Source: Caryophanales bacterium
Lineage (GTDB): Bacteria; Bacillota_I; Bacilli_A; RFN20; JAISJY01
Length of the DNA: 5,030 bases
Direction of reading: 5' to 3'
Assembly (NCBI GenBank): GCA_031261365.1
Contig: JAISJY010000167.1
Coordinates: forward strand, 1-5,030
Of this stretch, positions 1 to 5,030 are shown in pieces. The position numbers were made by a program, and so were the translations under genes. Positions within the stretch are counted from its first letter, which is position 1; the number at the start of each line of letters is the position of its first letter. The notes beneath the pieces are model-generated. The model searched no databases. It worked only from the letters and a program-made list of their open reading frames with translations, and had not been told where the DNA came from.

Positions 1-39
1 AAGAAAAATACACTCAAAAACAGTTAATTTTGAGAGTGT
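1..39 (-). terminator. Possible Rho-independent terminator of the minus-strand operon
   Basis: Read on the minus strand, an arm at 39-28 (ACACTCTCAAAA) can pair with an arm at 19-10 (TTTTGAGTGT), with a 2-base bulge at 35-36 and a loop of about 8 bases. It is followed immediately by the U-rich tail ATTTTTCTT at 9-1. The stem is weak and A/T-rich, as expected at this base composition. It lies about 290 bases past the stop of the last gene, so it could end the operon transcript or belong to a separate short transcript. On the plus strand no U-run follows the stem, so a minus-strand role is preferred. Confidence 0.45.
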
Positions 40-126
40 TAGATGTTTCTTAGTTCTATTTAACCAAAAAGTAGTCAAATCAAGCTAAAACATATAGTGT
101 ATTTATTGGGAAATTTGTACTTCAGT

Positions 127-157
127 TTGAACTAACGAGGATTTCTCGGTAGTTGAA
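127..157. repeat. Imperfect inverted repeat, hairpin copy 1
   Basis: Positions 130-139 (AACTAACGAG) pair with 145-154 (CTCGGTAGTT), with one mismatch (135 against 149) and a 5-base loop GATTT. Beyond a second mismatch (129/155) the pairing continues for two more base pairs. The stem is richer in G/C than its surroundings. It resembles copy 2, which lies 48 bases downstream. In the plus direction it is followed by T-rich sequence from 160. Function is unknown: it may be part of a non-coding RNA, a plus-direction terminator, or a protein-binding palindrome. Confidence 0.55.
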
Positions 158-177
158 CATTTTTCTAATTTTAAAGC

Positions 178-202
178 AGTTATCGAGGATTCCTTGACAA
201 CT
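178..202. repeat. Imperfect inverted repeat, hairpin copy 2
   Basis: Positions 178-188 (AGTTATCGAGG) pair with 192-202 (CCTTGACAACT). There is one A/C mismatch (182/198) and one G-T pair (185/195), and the loop is three bases (ATT). It shares the core CGAGGATT with copy 1 at an offset of exactly 48 bases, with the stem in the same place. Read on the plus strand, a run of six T (206-211) follows three bases after the stem, which looks like an intrinsic terminator in that direction. No plus-strand gene inside the window would use it. Confidence 0.55.
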
Positions 203-325
203 TGATTTTTTATATGCTTTTCTTTTTTTAAAAAGATAATTTTTATATAAACAATACTATTTTAGTAATCCATTACTCTTAAAATATGAACCACAAGTAA
301 GTCAATGTTTTACTGTATCTTTGCT

Positions 326-1318
326 TTAGATTTGTTTGTCATCAACACTTCTAATATCAATTTGATAAAATCTATAAATTTGTTCAAGAGCAACAAAATA
401 CTTATCTAATTCAAGTTCAATAGATAATATGTATTTTTTCAATTCTGTAAATTCATTAGTTGAAATACTTTCAAAATGATTTGAATAATCTCTTCTAATG
501 ATTTCTCCGCAATAATTATCAAATTCAATAAAGTATTTCTTTAGAGTGTGGTACGCTGAACAGGTTTTCACAGAAATCGGTAATCTTGTATTTCTAAAAT
601 ATGAATAAAGCATATTTGTTATACCTGCCGAACAACTAACAATATCTTTATTAGAAATATTTTTTTTATTATTACATTCTTTAATCCGTTGATTAACTCT
701 AGAATATAAAAAATTGTTTTTATTTTGAAGTTCAAAAAAATTATTCTCTATTAATATTCTTTTTCTTTTAAAATATCTATTAAGCCAAGCAATAATTAAG
801 CCAACATACAAAGATGAAGCTAGAGCCATAAAAAAATCTGAAAACCATTCATTATATGCTAGATCATGATATCCAATAAATCCAGCAGATAATATTGTAA
901 ATGAAAATGCAACCAAAAAAACCAGAAAACTTAACCATAATTCTTCAAAAAGTCTTTTAATATGCCAAAGTAGTCCCCAACCAATTGCTTTTGGACTAAT
1001 AGGTTTAGGAAGCATACAAAATTCAGTATCAAGTGGAACAATGCAATGAGTAAATACTAGTTCCATATATTTAGTATATCCATGACATAATTTTTCTAAA
1101 TTAGGTAAATTATATTTTGAAGTAAATTTATCCCAAAATACTTTTTTTGAAATTTTATATTTGTTTTTTCCAATAATGGTTTCAAAGTCTTTTACATCCT
1201 TAAAGAACTCTGAAGCCTTTTTTGTCTTAAGAATCGAATGAAAAATAACAAAAATCTTTTCCAATTCACTATCTATATTTTCTATTTCTTTTTGAGAGTA
1301 AACATTATAATTAAACAC
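326..1318 (-). CDS. Unrecognised protein with a central two-helix membrane hairpin
   Basis: I do not recognise this 330-residue protein. Its N-terminal part (about 1-125) is soluble, charged and probably helical. Two hydrophobic helices follow at about 128-149 and 159-180, joined by a short acidic, aromatic loop (HDLAYNEWFSD). Basic residues flank the pair (K121 R122 before, KRKR at 184-187 after), so by the positive-inside rule both ends should be cytoplasmic. The C-terminal part (about 188-330) is helical, rich in Lys, Asn, Glu and Tyr, and contains several cysteines (215, 229, 253, 270). There is no signal peptide and no enzymatic motif that I can identify. The GTG start at 1318 is supported by a well-placed ribosome binding site and directly abuts the hsdR stop, so the gene is the last member of the operon. 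By inference it may be a membrane-acting defence effector or accessory protein. A SLATT-like two-helix membrane effector is a weak alternative, since the helix pair here is central rather than N-terminal. Confidence 0.85.
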   Translation of the reverse strand: MFNYNVYSQKEIENIDSELEKIFVIFHSILKTKKASEFFKDVKDFETIIGKNKYKISKKVFWDKFTSKYNLPNLEKLCHGYTKYMELVFTHCIVPLDTEFCMLPKPISPKAIGWGLLWHIKRLFEELWLSFLVFLVAFSFTILSAGFIGYHDLAYNEWFSDFFMALASSLYVGLIIAWLNRYFKRKRILIENNFFELQNKNNFLYSRVNQRIKECNNKKNISNKDIVSCSAGITNMLYSYFRNTRLPISVKTCSAYHTLKKYFIEFDNYCGEIIRRDYSNHFESISTNEFTELKKYILSIELELDKYFVALEQIYRFYQIDIRSVDDKQI

Positions 1319-4300
1319 TTAATTAAACCTCTTAAAATTCTCAACTTGAGTTAATATTTTTTCAAATATTTCCTTGTCCCATTGTGGAGGGTACCCATTC
1401 TTATATAAAGCAATTGTTAAATCTCTAGCAAGTTCATTTTTAGTATCATCTCTAGTAGTAAAATCAGCATATTTAGATTTATCATCAACAAGTTTCTTTA
1501 TTTCTTTGGCTAATTTCAAACATTTTTTATCATCATAATCAAATTTATGGTCATCTCTAACTTTTATTAAAATATCAAAAAATGCTTTTTCTTGGAAAGT
1601 TATTCCTAATTTTTCAAAAGAAGTTTTATCATCTTTCAAATCACTAAATAATTTTGTTAATTCTGCTGTTAAATCTTCAATAAAGTCAAATACAACTTCA
1701 CTTGTAAATACTAAATTATCTCTATTATTATATCTATCAACCACATTTTTTAATCTTTCATCAAATTCCAAAGCTTTAATAAGATTAGATTTACCATATT
1801 CTTTTATAGCAAGTTTTAATAATCTTACCAAAGCATTAAACTTGGATATTGGAAGTTGTGCCTCTTCTATTTTTTTTATGAATTCATCAGAGAAAATATC
1901 TTCTCCACCACTAATATCTTCTACTATTTCAATTCCACTACATTGAATTGCATTAGTAATCATTTCTTCCACATGTTTATTCATAATTTCAGCATCAGGA
2001 GTATTTCCGATTGTTTGTTTAAATATAATGGACCGAATAGCAAAATAGTAATTAGCCTTTTCTATTTCATCATCACTTAAATCTCCCGTTGGTGCCACTA
2101 TTTGATAAGCCGATTTAAGTCTTTTTGATAATCCCATAAATCTTGTTTCTATTTCTTTTGTTACTTGAGCAAATTCAACTGCATTATTTAAACAAATTAA
2201 TCTTTCTAGTGGATTACCATTAAAAAACTTAGATGAATCAAATGAATTGAATAATTTGTCAAGTAAGTCTAATTGATTTTTAAATATTCCCATTGCTAAA
2301 TCTATTTGTTCAATAGGCATTGTTTCAATATTTCCATATTTTTTCATGGCAATAAGCATTTGTTGATAAAAACCAATATAGTCAACAATAATACCTTTAT
2401 CTTTACCAGCAAATACTCTGTTAACTCTAGAAATAGTTTGGATTAAAGCATGTTGTTGAATAGGCTTATCAATATACATCACAGCAAGAGACGGAATATC
2501 AAAGCCTGTTAACCACATATCAACTACAATTGCTATCTTAAAATTAGATTTCTCATCTTTAAAAATTTCTGATAATCTCTTTCTATAATCAGAATTTCCA
2601 CACACATCAAATAAGTCTTTTTCATCATCCTGACCTTGAGTTGCCACTAATTTAATAGTTTCAATTGAATCAAGTTTATTTAATTCTTCTTTTGTATATT
2701 TAGAAGGATTAATAGTTTTCTTTTTTTTCATCCATTCTGGTTCAAGTTGCCCAATTATTTTTAATAATGAAAAAGCTATTTTTCTGCTAGAACATACTAT
2801 CATAGCTTTTTGAGTAATTTCTGGTTTATTATCTGATAAAGTTTTATAGTGATTAATAATATCTTTTGCCACTTTAAGTAATCTGTCTGGATGCCCTAAA
2901 AGTATTTCAACAGCAGTCATCTGTTTTTTAGACTCTTCTACTTGATAATCATTGGCTCCAAGTCTCTTGCACTCTTCATAATATTGATTTATTAATTTAA
3001 CTTGCTCATTATTAATAATTACCCTTGCTAAAGCAGGTTCATAAGAAATATGAACCGTTATGCCATCATCAACACTTTCTTTCATAGTATATTGGTCAAC
3101 TATATCACCAAACACTTTCATGGTTTCATCAATTGGAGTACCTGTAAAACCTAGATAAGTAGCCTGTGGGAATGAATCATGTAAGTATTTAGCAAATCCA
3201 TAACTTTCTTCTATTTTACTTGCTAATACTTTTTGCTTATTATCTGTAACCTTTTCATTTTTATCAACAGAAATCTTTATTTTTATACCTATATTTATTT
3301 GAGTTCGATGTGCTTCATCAGAGATACAAATGATATTATTTCTTTCTGAAAGTAATCCCGTGTTTTCTGTAAATTTTTGAACAGTAGTAATATAAACTCC
3401 ACCACTTTCAGACATTGATAAAGTTTCTTTTAAATCTTCTCTTGTATCAATACTTCTAACATTATTATCTCTTAAATAGGTTTTAAAAGATTCAAATCTC
3501 CCTGTTGTTTGTTTATCTAAATCTTCTCTATCAACAATTATTAAAACCGTTGGACTTTTAAATTCATCTCCATTAGTTTGAACTAGTTTCTTTGTCAAAA
3601 ATAGCATTGTATAAGTCTTACCACATCCTGTAGCTCCAAAATATGTTCCACCTTTACCATCTCCCTTTGGTCTTTGATGAATTCTAATATTATCAAGTAA
3701 TTTCTTTGTAGCAAAAAATTGAGGATATCTACATAAAATAGGAAACTCATCTTTGGAAGCATTATCTGGGTAAATAATAAAATCTTGTAATATTTCAAGT
3801 AATCTATCTTTTTTATAAAAACCTTTAATAGCCGAAATTAAAGAAGCAATTCCTTTTTCTTCAAGACTATCTACTTCAATTTTCCTCCATGAATAATAAA
3901 ATTCATAATTAGTAAATATAGTTCCAAGTTTAGTATTGGCTCCATCGGTAATCATAGAAACAAAACAATATTTTAAAGTATTAGGAATTCCTCTAGTATA
4001 CCTTATATGAATTTGTTCCCAAGCATTATAAATAGTTGCATCTTCTTTAATTGCTGTTTTAAATTCACAAATAGAAATAGGTATTCCGTTAATAAAAACT
4101 AACATATCAGGAATTCTGTGCTCTATATCATCTAACTCATATTGATTAACAATTCTAAAAATATTTATATTGGTATTATTAAAATCTATAAAATCAATAT
4201 GTAATGTTTCATTATTATCTCTAATTAAATTAATGCCAAAAGTAATCTTGTTATATGTACTTCTGTTACCATCAAATAAAGGTAAAGAAGAAATATAAGA

Positions 4301-4504
4301 TATCTCATCAATTATCTTTTGTCTTTCATTATTAGTTAAATTCAAAACGGAATATCTATTATCAAGATACTTATTAAAATCATCAATAATTAAAATATCT
4401 TTGGTTTTTCTGTGTAAAGTTGAACCAAAAGAATACTCGTAGCCTTGTTGTTCAAACAATGAAATTATTGCTTTTTCTAATTGTTCTTCAGTGAATTTAC
4501 TCAT
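1319..4504 (-). CDS. hsdR: Type I restriction enzyme subunit R (HsdR)
   Basis: This is the motor and nuclease subunit of a type I restriction-modification enzyme. With HsdM and HsdS it binds unmodified target sites, pumps DNA using ATP and cuts at a distance. The 1061-residue length is normal for the family. The N-terminal nuclease domain shows a PD-(D/E)xK site: P132-D133, then E147-F-K149. The superfamily 2 helicase motor follows, with Walker A GATGCGKT (290-297, Lys296), Walker B box DEAH (396-399), motif III GFTGTP (452-457), motif V around TGFDIP (666-671) and motif VI QTISRVNR (689-696). The remaining residues, about 720-1061, form the helical C-terminal region that usually contacts the methyltransferase core. 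All key residues are present, with no frameshift or truncation. The ATG start overlaps the AbiH stop as ATGA and has a Shine-Dalgarno sequence. Residues 27-40 are encoded by a 41-base sequence repeated in the upstream gene. hsdM and hsdS are not in the window and are expected upstream. Confidence 0.97.
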   Translation of the reverse strand: MSKFTEEQLEKAIISLFEQQGYEYSFGSTLHRKTKDILIIDDFNKYLDNRYSVLNLTNNERQKIIDEISYISSLPLFDGNRSTYNKITFGINLIRDNNETLHIDFIDFNNTNINIFRIVNQYELDDIEHRIPDMLVFINGIPISICEFKTAIKEDATIYNAWEQIHIRYTRGIPNTLKYCFVSMITDGANTKLGTIFTNYEFYYSWRKIEVDSLEEKGIASLISAIKGFYKKDRLLEILQDFIIYPDNASKDEFPILCRYPQFFATKKLLDNIRIHQRPKGDGKGGTYFGATGCGKTYTMLFLTKKLVQTNGDEFKSPTVLIIVDREDLDKQTTGRFESFKTYLRDNNVRSIDTREDLKETLSMSESGGVYITTVQKFTENTGLLSERNNIICISDEAHRTQINIGIKIKISVDKNEKVTDNKQKVLASKIEESYGFAKYLHDSFPQATYLGFTGTPIDETMKVFGDIVDQYTMKESVDDGITVHISYEPALARVIINNEQVKLINQYYEECKRLGANDYQVEESKKQMTAVEILLGHPDRLLKVAKDIINHYKTLSDNKPEITQKAMIVCSSRKIAFSLLKIIGQLEPEWMKKKKTINPSKYTKEELNKLDSIETIKLVATQGQDDEKDLFDVCGNSDYRKRLSEIFKDEKSNFKIAIVVDMWLTGFDIPSLAVMYIDKPIQQHALIQTISRVNRVFAGKDKGIIVDYIGFYQQMLIAMKKYGNIETMPIEQIDLAMGIFKNQLDLLDKLFNSFDSSKFFNGNPLERLICLNNAVEFAQVTKEIETRFMGLSKRLKSAYQIVAPTGDLSDDEIEKANYYFAIRSIIFKQTIGNTPDAEIMNKHVEEMITNAIQCSGIEIVEDISGGEDIFSDEFIKKIEEAQLPISKFNALVRLLKLAIKEYGKSNLIKALEFDERLKNVVDRYNNRDNLVFTSEVVFDFIEDLTAELTKLFSDLKDDKTSFEKLGITFQEKAFFDILIKVRDDHKFDYDDKKCLKLAKEIKKLVDDKSKYADFTTRDDTKNELARDLTIALYKNGYPPQWDKEIFEKILTQVENFKRFN
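1327..1333 (-). promoter_or_regulatory. Ribosome binding site deciding the GTG start at 1318
   Basis: On the minus strand the sequence AAGAGGT lies 8 bases upstream of the GTG at 1318-1316. It sits inside the last codons of hsdR. It is the reason to accept GTG as the start and suggests that ribosomes finishing hsdR reinitiate on the next gene. Confidence 0.75.
4386..4426. repeat. 41-base direct repeat, copy A (inside hsdR)
   Basis: This stretch is identical base for base to 4990-5030. Read on the minus strand it encodes HsdR residues 27-40 (GSTLHRKTKDILII). That fits the conserved HsdR N-terminal pattern of a Gly, an Arg-containing stretch and a hydrophobic D-I-L-I segment ahead of D-D, so this copy looks native to hsdR. 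Copy identity ends on the left at 4386: the next base outwards is A at 4385 but T at 4989. Confidence 0.95.
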
Positions 4505-5030
4505 GCATTAACCTCAACTGAAAATATTCTATTTTCCAATTGTAATCTTGATAAAACATTATACTTTTTGTTTTCGCTAGATAAATAGTTTTGATACATC
4601 AATAATAAATTTGAAACTTCAAGAGGATTATCATGACCTTTAGAATAAAAGAAAAACAATTTAATTTTTTTATTATTATATAAATCATAATGGTCAAATA
4701 TTGTTTGAAAGTAAGAAAAATCTTGTTTGTTTAATGAATGTCCATAAAAACAAATATTCTCAATAGTATCTGCTAAAACATTATGGAGTCTTACTGCTTT
4801 ATTTTTGTCAGAATAAAACAAATGAAGTTTTCTACTTTGCTTTGTGAATTTATAAATATATGGGAATACTCTAAGTTTTGATGAAACATCTTGACTATCA
4901 ATTCCAAAGATAATATTAGAGTTTGTTGTTCCATGAACATATTCAATATCATCCTCTGAAAATAATTCTTTTGTAGAACTGATTTTATTATAATTAAAAT
5001 ATCTTTGGTTTTTCTGTGTAAAGTTGAACC
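4501..5030 (-). CDS. AbiH-family protein, C-terminal part (5' end outside window)
   Basis: The frame is open from the window edge (first full codon at 5028) to the TGA at 4503-4501, giving 175 visible residues. In order they show the AbiH family pattern. FNFT comes at 1-4 (the usual FNYT-type motif), then EYVHG at 29-33, IIFGIDSQD at 39-47, and the signature YGHSLNKQDFSYFQTIFD at 95-112. The family is named for a lactococcal phage abortive infection protein. AbiH proteins are typically about 300-400 residues, so roughly half is missing here. The family's biochemical activity is not something I can read from this sequence. The TTG at 4821 is in frame but should not be taken as the start, because the family motifs continue upstream of it. 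The stop overlaps the hsdR start by 4 bases, placing the gene inside the R-M operon. The first 41 bases duplicate a piece of hsdR, so the FNFT segment could be an assembly artefact; the part from 4989 down is secure. Confidence 0.82.
   Translation of the reverse strand, partial: FNFTQKNQRYFNYNKISSTKELFSEDDIEYVHGTTNSNIIFGIDSQDVSSKLRVFPYIYKFTKQSRKLHLFYSDKNKAVRLHNVLADTIENICFYGHSLNKQDFSYFQTIFDHYDLYNNKKIKLFFFYSKGHDNPLEVSNLLLMYQNYLSSENKKYNVLSRLQLENRIFSVEVNA
4511..4516 (-). promoter_or_regulatory. Ribosome binding site of hsdR
   Basis: On the minus strand TGAGGT lies 6 bases before the ATG at 4504-4502, inside the last codons of the AbiH-family gene. Together with the ATGA stop/start overlap it supports this start and implies translational coupling of the two genes. 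Confidence 0.7.
4990..5030. repeat. 41-base direct repeat, copy B (at window edge, inside the AbiH-family gene)
   Basis: This is identical to 4386-4426 and runs exactly to the last base of the window, so the true length of the repeat is unknown. On the minus strand the AbiH frame across it reads FNFTQKNQRYFNY, which is offset from the hsdR reading of the same bases. The hsdR frame, if continued into the AbiH gene, gives no recognisable protein. The distance between copies is 604 bases. Confidence 0.95.

Larger units (their letters stand above)
1..325. other. Gene-free stretch downstream of the operon
   Basis: No convincing coding region is visible here on either strand. The stretch follows the stop codon of the last minus-strand gene. 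It holds three possible secondary structures, listed separately: a hairpin with a U-rich tail at the left edge and two related hairpins near 127-202. Positions 203-325 are mostly A/T runs, including T6 at 206-211 and a T7 run meeting A5 at 223-234, and no further structure is evident there. No tRNA-like or rRNA-like sequence was seen. Whether a gene converges from the left, or continues on the minus strand beyond position 1, cannot be told. Confidence 0.6.

Noticed and set aside
127..205. Remnant CRISPR array from the two similar hairpins
   Set aside because: There are only two units. They match at about 17 of 28 positions, and no third unit is found 48 bases to either side, whereas CRISPR repeats are nearly identical. 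No cas genes are visible.
223..235. T-run followed by A-run as a hairpin or promoter element
   Set aside because: A T7/A5 palindrome is common in DNA of this composition, and I see no convincing -10/-35 pair or neighbouring gene that would use it.
314..340. Short plus-strand reading frame starting ATG at 314
   Set aside because: It runs only eight codons before a stop and has no ribosome binding site, so it is not a gene.
1856..2080. Plus-strand open frame of 74 codons opposite hsdR
   Set aside because: It is rich in Phe, Tyr, Ile and Ser, as expected for the complement of an AT-rich coding strand. It has no ribosome binding site of note and lies entirely antisense to a convincing hsdR.
3595..3798. 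Minus-strand open frame of 67 codons within hsdR in another frame
   Set aside because: It overlaps the helicase motif region of hsdR, shows no recognisable domain and is explained as an out-of-frame shadow.
4501..4504. Use of a code in which TGA is Trp, as in many Mollicutes
   Set aside because: The AbiH frame ends in TGA within a normal ATGA overlap, followed by a well-formed hsdR start. The Trp codons I checked in hsdR are TGG.

Overview
This window is AT-rich (roughly 25-30% G+C by eye). All its genes lie on the minus strand, so transcription runs from position 5030 towards position 1. The genes use the standard bacterial code: Trp is TGG, and TGA works as a stop inside an ATGA overlap. 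Start sites carry good Shine-Dalgarno sequences. A low-GC bacterium fits (Bacillota/Mollicutes-related, Campylobacterota, Fusobacteriota or similar). The sequence alone does not decide which.

Layout in transcription order. (1) 5030-4501: the C-terminal part of an AbiH-family protein, a family named for phage abortive infection; its 5' end lies outside the window. (2) 4504-1319: a full-length HsdR, the restriction and translocation subunit of a type I restriction-modification enzyme, overlapping the AbiH stop by 4 bases. (3) 1318-326: an unrecognised 330-residue protein with a central two-helix membrane hairpin, whose GTG start directly follows the hsdR stop. (4) 325-1: a gene-free stretch with two related tandem hairpins (about 127-202) and, near the left edge, a hairpin plus U-rich tail that could be the operon terminator.

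The junctions (4-base overlap, then 0-base spacing, each with its own ribosome binding site) indicate one co-translated operon. The HsdM and HsdS subunits that HsdR needs are not in the window. By the usual gene order they would lie beyond position 5030, upstream of the AbiH gene. The picture is a defence cassette in which a type I R-M locus carries an AbiH-type protein inside it and an uncharacterised membrane protein at its end.

Two observations deserve most attention. First, a perfect 41-base direct repeat links the hsdR N-terminal region (4386-4426) and the AbiH gene (4990-5030). It is read in different frames in the two genes and runs exactly to the window edge, so it is either an assembly-edge artefact or a real recombination footprint. 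Second, the two tandem hairpins downstream of the operon share the same stem geometry at a 48-base offset and show compensatory base-pair changes.
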